Positions 18,619 to 27,267 of a DNA stretch of 64,000 bases are shown piece by piece (position 1 is the first letter of the stretch; every line of letters starts with the position of its first letter). Origin of the DNA: Spirosoma fluviale (GTDB lineage Bacteria > Bacteroidota > Bacteroidia > Cytophagales > Spirosomataceae); contig NZ_OCNH01000001.1 in assembly GCF_900230225.1 (NCBI RefSeq), positions 2,232,001 through 2,296,000 on the forward strand, in the 5' to 3' direction. Both the position numbers and the translations under genes were made by a program. The notes beneath the pieces are model-generated. The model made no database searches. It was given only the letters and a program-made list of their open reading frames with translations, and was not told the DNA's origin.

Positions 18619-19661
18619 GCGGTGGTACCTCCACAGCTCGACCCGGCCCCGGCCGTACAGCCATAACAATGCTCATTGACCACTACTGCCCGTTGACTTA
18701 GGGCTTCTGCATCAAACTCCCGAATGTGCTGCACCGGGCTGGCTACTTTCAGATCCAGCATCTGATTAAAATCGCAGTCGTAGAGGAAGCCGTCCCAGCC
18801 AACCGAAATCGTATTGCGGCACATAACGCCCAAGGCCGCTGCCGGATTGAAGGCGTTAATCAGCTTTTCCATGTATCCATCGTAATTGCCCGACGTAATC
18901 AGGAAATTCAGATAACGGCTGATCGGAACGTTCGTGATGGCATACAAATCGTTGAAGACAATCTCGAACTCATCCTGAAGTACCCGCTTGAACTGGCGCT
19001 TTAACCCTTCCTGCGAACCCGGCAGAAACGCCCCGGCCGGATTATAAACCAAATTTAAAAGCAGCTCCGAATCAGGCTGGCCGTAGCCAACGGCATTTAA
19101 CATGCGTAACGCTTTGATGGAATCATCAAACACCCCTTTCCCGCGCTGACGATCCGTTTTGTCCGCATTATAAAACGGCAGCGAACTGACTACTTCGAGC
19201 TGATGCTGACGATAAAAATCGGGCAGATCGTGGTATTTGGGGTTCGCCAGGATTATTGTCAGGTTACAGCGTACGATCACATGTCGGTTCAGTTTCCGAA
19301 TCTCTTCTACGAACCAGCGAAAATGCGGATTCATTTCAGGGGCTCCTCCGGTTAGGTCGACCGTTGGAATGGACGTTTTAGCCAGGGTATCGAGACATTG
19401 TTGCATCGTTTCCCTGGTCATAATTTCCCGGCGATCTGGTCCGGCATCGACGTGGCAATGGCGACACACCTGATTGCACATTTTGCCCATGTTGACCTGA
19501 AATACAGCCAGTTCAACCGGGCGAAGGGGAAATAAACCGACTGCTTCCAATTTCTGGCTAAACCGGGGAAGTTGCAGCGTTTCGGCCACTTTATCCTGTA
19601 ACGATTGCAGTTGCCGAGCAGAATCGGCTAGGTTGTGCCCACTGGCTTTGAGTGATTTCAT
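18615..19661 (-). CDS. arsS: Arsenosugar biosynthesis radical SAM protein ArsS
   Basis: This is a 348-residue radical SAM enzyme. The cluster motif is CNQVCRHC (Cys62, Cys66, Cys69), preceded by LAVFQVNMGKM and followed by HVDAGPDR, the hallmark of the ArsS group. A C-terminal domain ends in a cysteine-rich tail, EHCYGCTAGAGSSCGG. ArsS joins the adenosyl group of SAM to methylated arsenic during arsenosugar formation. Some homologues are selenoproteins; this one has ordinary cysteines and no in-frame TGA. An ATG at 19715 would begin inside an imperfect inverted repeat, so the ATG at 19661 (MKSLKASGHNLADSARQL) is preferred. Neighbours are the AhpD-like protein upstream and the flavoprotein downstream. 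No arsM methyltransferase is present in the window. Confidence 0.88.
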   Translation of the reverse strand: MKSLKASGHNLADSARQLQSLQDKVAETLQLPRFSQKLEAVGLFPLRPVELAVFQVNMGKMCNQVCRHCHVDAGPDRREIMTRETMQQCLDTLAKTSIPTVDLTGGAPEMNPHFRWFVEEIRKLNRHVIVRCNLTIILANPKYHDLPDFYRQHQLEVVSSLPFYNADKTDRQRGKGVFDDSIKALRMLNAVGYGQPDSELLLNLVYNPAGAFLPGSQEGLKRQFKRVLQDEFEIVFNDLYAITNVPISRYLNFLITSGNYDGYMEKLINAFNPAAALGVMCRNTISVGWDGFLYDCDFNQMLDLKVASPVQHIREFDAEALSQRAVVVNEHCYGCTAGAGSSCGGTTA

Positions 19662-19675
19662 CAAGTAAAAAAGTG

Positions 19676-19724
19676 AAAGAGCGAACGAGTGAATTGTGCT
19701 TTGACTTTCACTCATTCACTCTTT
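19676..19724. repeat. Imperfect inverted repeat between the AhpD-like gene and arsS
   Basis: Two 18-nt arms (19676-19693 and 19707-19724) match at 16 of 18 positions around a 13-nt loop. Both arms are built from GAGTGAA-like units. The repeat fills the gap inside the operon and may be an RNA-processing or attenuation hairpin, or a dispersed intergenic repeat. Confidence 0.55.
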
Positions 19725-19731
19725 GATTACC

Positions 19732-20064
19732 TTACATCGACAGTTCCTTTGCTTTGTTCATCATCTGAACGCCGTGAACCAGCGACGAACCACCCCGAAT
19801 AGCGGCCGCCACGTGAACAGCTTCCATCATTTCCGCTTCCGAACATCCTTTCTCCAGCGTATCGGTTGTATAAGCATCGATGCAATAAGGACATTGCACC
19901 GTATGGGCTACTGCCAGGGCAATCAGTGATTTCTCACGGGCTGTCAGGGCACCTTCTGCAAATACAGACCCATAATACGAGAAAAATTTATCGGCTAGCT
20001 CTTTCTGAAACTCACCGATATTACCAAATTTTTTAAGATCCGCCGGATCATAATACGTGCCCAT
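19732..20064 (-). CDS. AhpD-like arsenosugar biosynthesis-associated protein
   Basis: This is a 110-residue all-helical carboxymuconolactone decarboxylase/AhpD-type protein. It has Glu44 in TAREKSLIALA and the redox pair CPYC (Cys58, Cys61), followed by IDAYTTDTL. Small proteins of this kind regularly precede arsS and are annotated as peroxidase-like arsenosugar partners. The CxxC could reduce peroxide or a thiol-bound arsenical; the exact reaction is unknown. It is the first gene of the three-gene operon. The gap upstream carries a 15-nt perfect palindrome that could be an operator. Confidence 0.85.
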   Translation of the reverse strand: MGTYYDPADLKKFGNIGEFQKELADKFFSYYGSVFAEGALTAREKSLIALAVAHTVQCPYCIDAYTTDTLEKGCSEAEMMEAVHVAAAIRGGSSLVHGVQMMNKAKELSM

Positions 20065-20370
20065 AAGGTTTGGCTTTTTATTGAATACGAATCAACGTGG
20101 GTAAATTAATAAGCTTTGCCGGTTTAACAACTTCCGTACGGCTTTCACCGCTTCGGGAACCGCCAGAACAGCTGACACAACTGTTACTCGTTTGACAAAC
20201 GAATTGTTTCCTTTCCGATCGCTGACGGGTTCTTAAGAACCACTTCGCAGGCAAGCTATCATAAATAGAGTAAGGGGACTTATTGTCACGGAATCATCAT
20301 TACATCCCAGTCCAGGGCTCAAGCCGAACGAACTGCCTCATCAGGAAAGCACGCTGAACAACTTAATCAA
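20065..20370. other. Promoter region of the arsenosugar operon
   Basis: About 300 bp without a gene, read towards the AhpD-like gene on the minus strand. The only structure I can point to is the palindrome at 20188-20202. No good TAnnTTTG box was found. Confidence 0.45.
20188..20202. promoter_or_regulatory. 15-nt perfect palindrome, possible operator
   Basis: TCGTTTGACAAACGA is a 7-bp inverted repeat around a single central base, about 125 bp upstream of the AhpD-like gene. Its size suits a small dimeric repressor, but no regulator gene lies beside it. Confidence 0.3.
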
Positions 20371-20435
20371 ACATGAATCATCCCGAATAGTAAGCGGAGC
20401 TTTTACACTCACTTAACATTCGGGATGATTCATGT
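20371..20435. terminator. 18-bp perfect hairpin downstream of alaA
   Basis: The arms at 20371-20388 and 20418-20435 are exact complements (ACATGAATCATCCCGAAT) around a 29-nt loop. It lies just past the alaA stop and probably ends that transcript. Confidence 0.55.
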
Positions 20436-20460
20436 GTAAGTACTACCAGAATGTATTGTG

Positions 20461-21702
20461 TTATTTCCGTCTGCTTTCGAGGAAGTTTTCAATACGGTCC
20501 ATGGCCACGGTCAATTCATCGAGTGTTGGCAAACAGACAATACGAAAATGGTCATTTTGGCTATAGTTAAACCCATTACCGGCCACAACCAGCACCTTTT
20601 GCTCAATGAGCAAGTTTAGGACAAAATCGTTATCGTCGATAAGGTCGAACTGGGTTAAATCTATTTTCGGAAAAATATACAGTGCTCCTTTGGGCTTTAC
20701 GCAGCTAATACCCGGAATAGCAATCATGCGTTCATAGGCCATCATCATCTGCTTGTGCAGTCGGCCCGTTGGCATGACCAAATCATTGATGCTCTGGTAG
20801 CCACCCAATGCCGTCTGAATCGCGAACTGCGTGGGTACGTTGGCGCACAGGCGCATACTGGCCAGTAATGTTAGCCCTTCGATGTACGATTTGGCCCGGT
20901 GACGTGCCCCGCTCAGGATCATCCAGCCGCCCCGGAAACCGGCCGCCCGGTAGTTTTTCGACAAGCCGCCCATGGTAATACACAGCGTTTCGTGTATCAT
21001 CTTGGCAATGGGGTAATGAATGGCTTCATCGTACAGGATTCGGTCATAAATCTCATCGGAGAAGACAATGAGTTTATGTTTTTCGGCAATCCGGGCAATT
21101 CCCTCCAGTACCGATTTTTCGTACACGGCACCTGTCGGATTGTTCGGGTTTATGACAACGATGGCCCGCGTTCGGGGAGTTATTTTACGTTCCAGGTCTG
21201 CCAGGTCAGGATTCCAGTCGGCCGCTTCGTTGCAGCTGTAGTGTACAGGCTTACCGCCACAGAAAGCCACAGAGGCCGTCCAGAGCGGGTAATCGGGCGA
21301 GGGTACCAGCACTTCATCTCCTTCATTCAGCAATGCCTGCATGGAGAGCATGATCAGTTCGCTTACGCCATTGCCAATGTAAATATCGTTGATGGCAATG
21401 CCGGGTAAACCAATATTCTGGGTGTAGTGCATGACCGCCTTACGGGCCGCAAACAATCCACGCGAATCGGAATACCCCTGTGCATTGCGGATATTCAGAA
21501 TGATATCATGAACAATTTCGTCGGGGGCGTCGAAGCCAAACGTGGCCGGATTGCCAATATTCAGACTGATTATTTTATAACCCTGACTTTCAAGCTCCAG
21601 GGACTTTTCATAAATCGGCCCCCGAATGTCATATTTTAGGTGTGTAAGCCGATCACTTTTAAGTATTTCCATTCCAGGCATTTCCAATTGGAGTAATTCC
21701 AT
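20461..21702 (-). CDS. alaA: Alanine aminotransferase AlaA-type (PLP-dependent)
   Basis: This 413-residue fold-type I aminotransferase should interconvert alanine and pyruvate with glutamate/2-oxoglutarate in the cytoplasm. Its sequence follows E. coli AlaA almost throughout: YDIRGP near the start, LNIGNPATFGFDAPDEIV, DIYIGNGVSELI, DYPLWTASV, INPNNPTGAVY, FSDEIYDRILYD, and GGLSKNYRAAGFRGGWM with Lys249 as the PLP Schiff-base residue. SMRLCANVPTQFAIQTALGGYQS is also shared. Translation could begin at 21702 or at Met11. It is a single gene bounded by a strong hairpin downstream and a 92-bp gap upstream. Confidence 0.92.
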   Translation of the reverse strand: MELLQLEMPGMEILKSDRLTHLKYDIRGPIYEKSLELESQGYKIISLNIGNPATFGFDAPDEIVHDIILNIRNAQGYSDSRGLFAARKAVMHYTQNIGLPGIAINDIYIGNGVSELIMLSMQALLNEGDEVLVPSPDYPLWTASVAFCGGKPVHYSCNEAADWNPDLADLERKITPRTRAIVVINPNNPTGAVYEKSVLEGIARIAEKHKLIVFSDEIYDRILYDEAIHYPIAKMIHETLCITMGGLSKNYRAAGFRGGWMILSGARHRAKSYIEGLTLLASMRLCANVPTQFAIQTALGGYQSINDLVMPTGRLHKQMMMAYERMIAIPGISCVKPKGALYIFPKIDLTQFDLIDDNDFVLNLLIEQKVLVVAGNGFNYSQNDHFRIVCLPTLDELTVAMDRIENFLESRRK

Positions 21703-21794
21703 CGCACAAAAGTACGGAAACGAAGCCGGTTTCGGTAGCTGGCTCTCGACCCTGCTTTACCGGCTCAGTCTGCCTGTTCCGTTATGACTGTCAT

Positions 21795-23333
21795 TTACTT
21801 TTCGACTGGGCTGACACTGCTCTCGGCAGTGTTGCTGATAAACGCCACTCGTTTGCTGTCCGGCGACCACGAAGGGGTGTTGATCGTACCCTGACCGCCG
21901 TAGATGTACGCAAGTACTTTAGGTTGCCCCGCCCCCGAAATCGGCAGCATTCGCAGATACACATGTTTATAAAACGGGTGTTCATCCGGCTTGACTTCCT
22001 CTTTCAGAAAAGACAGGAAGATAATCCATTTGCCATCGGGCGAGATGTGGGGAAACCAATCGTGGAATTCGCCATTGGTAATGGCTTCCTGTTCACTGCC
22101 ATCGGGTTTCATGCGATAAATCTGCATGGTACCGCTGCGGCTGGAGTTAAAATAGATGTATTTTCCGTCGGGCGTATATTCAGGACCGTCATCGAGGCCT
22201 TTTGCTTCGGTTAACCGAACTTCGGGACCACCGGCCGATGGTACGCTGTATATGTCATATTCATTGTTGCGGGAGCCGGTGAAGACCAGCGTTTTTTGGT
22301 CCGGCGACCAGCCGTGCAGGTAAGAAGGTCCTTTAGGCGTTATCTGCTTGGGCGCTCCACCCGTAACAGGCACGGTATAAATGATTGAGCCCCCCAGTTC
22401 TTTTACGCCACTGCTAAGCCCCAGCATTTTTCCGTCGAAAGACAGTACGTGGTCGTTATTGTTGTTCTTTACATCGCCCGTATTGAGCACGGACGGCTTG
22501 CGCTTAGCCAGGTTAAAGGTGTACATCAGCCCATCGCCGTTATAGAGCAGCGTTTTACCATCGGGTGTCCAGTTGGGTGCCTGAATTGACTTGGGTACGT
22601 TATAGATCACCTGCCGATTACCGGTTGTTACATCCAGAATTTCCAGATTACTGGCCAGGTAATCGCGGTAAGGCACCAGCCCATCATGGGCAGGAACACT
22701 GATGCGAACGTCGCGAAAAACACCCCGTTCAAGCACATCTTTGTTGTGCGAGCCCACAAACAACCCAACGTACACGTCATCTCCGAGGGGAAGGTCGGCG
22801 ACCTGTTCGGTTACAAAAGGCTCACCAAATTTAGCCACCCGCATGGTGTAGGTATTGCCTTTTCGTTCCAGTTGAATGACATCGGCACCTGTTAGTTTGG
22901 AGCGTATCTCTTCTGTGTTGGCACCGGCAGTTCGTCTGAACTGTAGGGATGTAAGACCGTCGCCGTGTTCAACGGCGTTGATGTGGGGCGATTTTCCATC
23001 GAGGCTTGTCCGTACCATCCAGCCTACTTTCCGGTGCGGATCAACGCCTTTTCCTACCAGAGCGGCTCGGGTATAGAGGATAAAGTCCCCTTTCATGCGT
23101 TTCCACATAAAATGAAACTCATCGTGGTCAAACCACACATTATAACCAGAGCCGGAAAGCTCATATTCATGCGTTTTCGGATTGTAGGCGGCAGAGCCTG
23201 GTTTTAGAACAGCACCAATATCGCCATGACCGTCGAATACGCCCAGACTTTGTTTTTGGGCCATAACCATACCGCTGGTTAACAACAATGGGCAGATTAG
23301 ACAGAACAGGAGATTAATTTGTAGCTTTTTCAT
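21795..23333 (-). CDS. Secreted protein with DUF1349-like domain and TolB-type beta-propeller
   Basis: This 512-residue protein has a signal peptide (MKKLQINLLFCLICPLLLTSGMVMAQ). Residues about 30-215 look like a concanavalin-type DUF1349 domain (YNVWFDHDEFHFMWKRMKGDF, VGWMVRTSL, YVGLFVGSHN). Residues about 240-505 hold WD40-like propeller blades of the TolB kind (WTPDGKTLLY, HGWSPDQKTLVFTGSR, YTPDGKYIYFNSSRSG, ISPDGKWIIFLS, WSPDSKRVAFIS). The combination suggests binding of a glycan or peptide in the periplasm rather than catalysis; I see no peptidase domain at the C-terminus. It reads away from the alpha-galactoside locus across a shared 0.7-kb region. Confidence 0.8.
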   Translation of the reverse strand: MKKLQINLLFCLICPLLLTSGMVMAQKQSLGVFDGHGDIGAVLKPGSAAYNPKTHEYELSGSGYNVWFDHDEFHFMWKRMKGDFILYTRAALVGKGVDPHRKVGWMVRTSLDGKSPHINAVEHGDGLTSLQFRRTAGANTEEIRSKLTGADVIQLERKGNTYTMRVAKFGEPFVTEQVADLPLGDDVYVGLFVGSHNKDVLERGVFRDVRISVPAHDGLVPYRDYLASNLEILDVTTGNRQVIYNVPKSIQAPNWTPDGKTLLYNGDGLMYTFNLAKRKPSVLNTGDVKNNNNDHVLSFDGKMLGLSSGVKELGGSIIYTVPVTGGAPKQITPKGPSYLHGWSPDQKTLVFTGSRNNEYDIYSVPSAGGPEVRLTEAKGLDDGPEYTPDGKYIYFNSSRSGTMQIYRMKPDGSEQEAITNGEFHDWFPHISPDGKWIIFLSFLKEEVKPDEHPFYKHVYLRMLPISGAGQPKVLAYIYGGQGTINTPSWSPDSKRVAFISNTAESSVSPVEK

Positions 23334-23967
23334 TGGGGAAAATACCGGTTTACGCTTTGTCCGAATGAGGGTCTATTCCTGAAAGCTACACTTTACACAT
23401 TCTACCGTTTAAAGTCACATTAAATATTGTTCATTTTTTAACGTAAAACAGAGCTACACGCCTGGGCCACTACACTTGCTACTCGCTCGCGTGAGAATCT
23501 TTCCATGTGTTAGAAAAGCATTAGCGAACAATAAATTGACTATAGACGCTACTCGTCGTCGGAGAGGGAAAATTTTTTTAAGAATTTGACGAATCTGACT
23601 CCCACATCAACCCCCAATTACGTGTCAAAATGACCCCATAAAAAAAATCTAATTTTTAGTTATCAAACCACTCGATACAATCTATTAATGACGGCTGTTC
23701 ACAACTACTCAAAAAAGTGCAGGCAGTATTAATGATTTGGCAATAAAATTCACACAAGTTAATAAGTGATCAATATAAGACTTGCATGGCATTAGTCTAT
23801 AATGTCGCTTTTTGAGTATTTGTACAATATAGTCAATGATAAGAATGATAAAGGCTCAGCTAGCTTTCTTTAAATATTTATAATTCCTTTAGTATACAAA
23901 ATAATTTTTTAAGGCCTTTTAGCCCCCGAAAAAGGTAACATTTTCATCAAATAATTTTATAATTAAA
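23334..23967. other. AT-rich divergent intergenic region
   Basis: About 0.63 kb lies between the divergent propeller gene and the SusC promoter. It is strongly AT-rich, with A/T runs near 23575 and 23640, and I see no gene in it. It should hold regulatory sites for both directions. Confidence 0.5.
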
Positions 23968-23996
23968 TTTATTTATCCCGAAAGAATTTATTTTTG
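23968..23996 (+). promoter_or_regulatory. Bacteroidota-type promoter for the alpha-galactoside locus
   Basis: TATTTTTG at 23989-23996 is an exact TAnnTTTG -7 box. A TTTA about 17 nt upstream (23968-23971) can serve as a weak -33 element. A start of transcription just after 24000 would exclude a TTG start at 23994 and so supports the SusC ATG at 24042. Confidence 0.5.
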
Positions 23997-24041
23997 CAAA
24001 AGTATCAAACTAACCTTACTAAGTATTTATACTTAAATCGT

Positions 24042-27000
24042 ATGAAGAATCTCTACTATTTACGTAGGGGGTCCATTTTACTATGGATTACCTTATTATT
24101 GATGCACACGGCAGTTTTAGCCCAGGATCGTACTATTACGGGGCGGATCACATCCAAGGGCGAAGGCAGCGCGCTTCCCGGCGTAAACGTTTCAATTAAA
24201 GGCACATCGCGCGGAGTTGTAAGTGATGCCAATGGTGGATACAGCATTGTAGCGCCTGCCAGAACTACCCTCGTTTATTCGTTTATCGGATTTAAAGCAC
24301 AGGAGGTTGTCGTCGGTAATCAGTCCGTAATTAATGTCGCCCTGTCGGAAGATGTCTCCACGCTCAACGAGGTTGTCGTCACGGGCTATAGTGCCCAATC
24401 CAAGCGGGATATTACGGGTGCGGTATCGACGGTGAACACCAAAGAGTTATTGTCTATTCCGGCAACCGACGTTGCGCAGCAATTACAGGGTCGGGTAGCC
24501 GGCGTAACGGTAACGAACGATGCCACACCGGGCGGTTCGGCAACGGTACGGATTCGTGGATTTGGCACCATTGGCAACAACGATCCGCTCTATATTATTG
24601 ACGGCGTACCCACCCAGAACCTGGGAACGATCAACCAGAATGATATTGAGACCATTCAGGTGCTGAAAGACGCTTCGGCATCCTCTATCTATGGCTCCAG
24701 AGCGGCTAACGGGGTAGTTATCGTAACGACCAAAAAAGGCAAAGCCGGTGTATCGAGGATTACGTTCGATGCCTATTATGGTTCGCAGCAATGGGCTAAA
24801 AAAGGCGAGGTTCTGAACGCTACGGAACTGGGTCAGTATTTGTATCTGGCGGATGTTAACGCCGGGAAAACCCCTTCACACGGCCAGTATACCTATGGTG
24901 CTACTGGGCAGGTGACGGTCCCGGCCTATGTGTTTCCGAGCAAAGGTGCCGAGGGCACTGCCGCTGTTGACCCCAGCAAGTATTCGCTCACACCAGACAA
25001 CATCTACGCCATTACCCGTTCGGCCAATACGAACTGGTTCGATGAAGTATCTCGTGTTGCCCCCATTCAAAACTATCAGCTCGGCGCAACGGGGGGTTCA
25101 GAAACCGGCCGTTATGCCCTATCGGTAGGCTATTTCAATCAGCAGGGAACCGTGCGGGATATTGGCTACGACCGTTATTCCATCCGGGCTAACACGGAGT
25201 TCAATGTTAAAAAGCGCATTCGTGTTGGTGAGAACCTGACAGCCGCTTACAGCAGCCGTAAAGGAGGTTTTAACAATAACGAAGAACAGAACGCCGTATC
25301 GGGTTCGTACAAACACCATCCGCTGCTTCCGGTCTATGACATTGCCGGGAACTTTGCCGGTAGCCGGGGACTCAACCTGGGCAACAACTCCAATCCGGTA
25401 GCCACCCTGTTCCGGGAGCGGGACAACCGCTACAATAGCCTTCGCGTATTTGGTAATGCCTATGCCGAAGTCGACATCATAGAAGGGTTGACGGCCCGTA
25501 CCTCAATGGGTCTCGATGCCAACGGAGACCGTGCCAAGTACCTCGGACGGGCTAATCCGGAATACATCGAGGGTAGCTTCAACAATAGCCTGACCGACCA
25601 GAACCGTTATTTTTATCAGTGGGTATGGACCAACACGCTGAACTACTCGAAAACGTTTAAAAACGTTCATAAGGTCGATGCTTTCGTTGGTACCGAAGCC
25701 ATCCGACAGTATCAGGAATTCTTCGGGGCCGCCCGTAGTGGTTACTTCACCGAACAGAAGGACATTCAAAGCTATCTTGATCTCGGCACCCAGTCTTCGG
25801 CAAGTAACGAAGGACGCATTGAGCAGGATTACTCCCTATTCTCGGTTTTCGGTAAGCTGAACTATGCCTATAGCGACAAATACCTGTTCCAGGCCATTAT
25901 TCGGCAGGACAAGTCGTCACGCTTCCTGTCGGCCTCGAACAGTGCTTTGTTCCCGGCTGTTTCGGCAGGCTGGCGTATTTCGCAGGAAGATTTCTTCAAG
26001 AATAACCTGACGTTCGTTAGTGACATGAAACTGCGGGCTGGTTGGGGTAAAACCGGTAACCAGGCCATTGGTGATTACAATGCCTACACCACTTACCGCT
26101 CCAATACATCTACGAATGGATACCCAATTGATGGGAGTATGTCCACGGCCACGGCTGGTTTCAGCCCACAGCGTTTTGGTAACCCCAATGCAAAATGGGA
26201 AGCAACGGCTTCGACCAATTTTGGTTTCGACCTGGCTATGTTGTCGAATAAGTTAGATGTGAGCTTTGATGTGTGGAGCCGAAAAACGACCGACATGCTC
26301 TTCACCTCACCCTTCACGTTTACGGCAGGCGATGCCGACATCCCCGCCTACAACGTGGGTAGTATGCAGAACCGGGGTATCGATTTGGCCATTGGCTACA
26401 AAGACCGCAAGGGAGATTTCCGGTACGGAGCCAGCATCAACTTTGCTACGTACCGCAACAAAGTGCTGAAACTGGACGAAAGCGATAATACCCGTTATTT
26501 CGGTTATGGTTCACGTGTGCCAGCGGTAACCCTGACGCAGGCTGGTCTGCCCATTTCGTCGTTCTTTGGCTATCAGGTACTCGGCATCTTCCAGACGGCC
26601 GAAGAAGCGAAAGCCTGGGCTCCCTATAGTGATTACAATGCCGTCGGTAAATTCAAAATGGCCGATGTCAACGGCGATGGTAAAATCGACGATGCCGACC
26701 GTACCGTTATTGGAAGCCCCCACCCTGATTTCACCTACGGTATCAACCTGAACCTTGGTTATAAAAACTTCGACCTGACCATTTTTGGCAACGGATCGCA
26801 GGGGAACAAAATTTATAACTATACCCGGTATTTCACGGATTTCAATACGTTCCAGGGTAACCGCTCCCGTCGGTCGTTGTACGATGCCTGGTCAAAATCG
26901 AACCCGGGTGGTACGGTACCCATTCCGGATGCCAATGACCAGATCAGTAGCCGTCCTTCCTCCTACTTCATTGAAGATGGTTCGTATTTCCGGATCAAAA

Positions 27001-27236
27001 ACGTCCAGTTGGGCTACACCCTGCCTGCCGGTTTGCTTTCCAAACTGGGCCTGAGCAGCTGCCAGGTTTACGTACAGAGCCAGAACCTGCTCACATTCAC
27101 CAAATACCAGGGGCTTAACCCAGAGATTAGCATTTCGAACAACTTCAACGGCGACAGAAACCGGAATCTCGGTTTCGACGGTGGTTACCTGCCTGCTTCA
27201 CGTACGTTGCTGTTTGGCCTAAGTGTTGGATTCTAA
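24042..27236 (+). CDS. SusC/RagA-family TonB-dependent transporter (alpha-galactoside locus)
   Basis: From the ATG at 24042 this is a 1064-residue receptor with a signal peptide (MKNLYYLRRGSILLWITLLLMHTAVLAQ). A carboxypeptidase-regulatory-like domain follows (ITGRITSKGEGSALPGVNVSIKG), then the plug (DEVVVTGYSAQSKRDITGAV, PLYIIDGVPTQNLG, IQVLKDASASSIYGSRAANG), then a barrel ending in LLFGLSVGF. It should import an oligosaccharide across the outer membrane using TonB energy. It is first in a plus-strand unit with SusD (31 nt later), a secreted protein, a cysteine hydrolase and a GH36 enzyme. The GH36 makes galactose-bearing oligosaccharides the likeliest cargo (inference). Confidence 0.94.
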   Translation: MKNLYYLRRGSILLWITLLLMHTAVLAQDRTITGRITSKGEGSALPGVNVSIKGTSRGVVSDANGGYSIVAPARTTLVYSFIGFKAQEVVVGNQSVINVALSEDVSTLNEVVVTGYSAQSKRDITGAVSTVNTKELLSIPATDVAQQLQGRVAGVTVTNDATPGGSATVRIRGFGTIGNNDPLYIIDGVPTQNLGTINQNDIETIQVLKDASASSIYGSRAANGVVIVTTKKGKAGVSRITFDAYYGSQQWAKKGEVLNATELGQYLYLADVNAGKTPSHGQYTYGATGQVTVPAYVFPSKGAEGTAAVDPSKYSLTPDNIYAITRSANTNWFDEVSRVAPIQNYQLGATGGSETGRYALSVGYFNQQGTVRDIGYDRYSIRANTEFNVKKRIRVGENLTAAYSSRKGGFNNNEEQNAVSGSYKHHPLLPVYDIAGNFAGSRGLNLGNNSNPVATLFRERDNRYNSLRVFGNAYAEVDIIEGLTARTSMGLDANGDRAKYLGRANPEYIEGSFNNSLTDQNRYFYQWVWTNTLNYSKTFKNVHKVDAFVGTEAIRQYQEFFGAARSGYFTEQKDIQSYLDLGTQSSASNEGRIEQDYSLFSVFGKLNYAYSDKYLFQAIIRQDKSSRFLSASNSALFPAVSAGWRISQEDFFKNNLTFVSDMKLRAGWGKTGNQAIGDYNAYTTYRSNTSTNGYPIDGSMSTATAGFSPQRFGNPNAKWEATASTNFGFDLAMLSNKLDVSFDVWSRKTTDMLFTSPFTFTAGDADIPAYNVGSMQNRGIDLAIGYKDRKGDFRYGASINFATYRNKVLKLDESDNTRYFGYGSRVPAVTLTQAGLPISSFFGYQVLGIFQTAEEAKAWAPYSDYNAVGKFKMADVNGDGKIDDADRTVIGSPHPDFTYGINLNLGYKNFDLTIFGNGSQGNKIYNYTRYFTDFNTFQGNRSRRSLYDAWSKSNPGGTVPIPDANDQISSRPSSYFIEDGSYFRIKNVQLGYTLPAGLLSKLGLSSCQVYVQSQNLLTFTKYQGLNPEISISNNFNGDRNRNLGFDGGYLPASRTLLFGLSVGF

Positions 27237-27267
27237 GCTACTCTTCACCTGACAACTTTAAAAAATC

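Noticed and set aside
18615..18680. ArsS as a selenoprotein
   Set aside because: The C-terminal tail uses ordinary cysteine codons (CYGC, SSCGG) and there is no in-frame TGA before the real stop.
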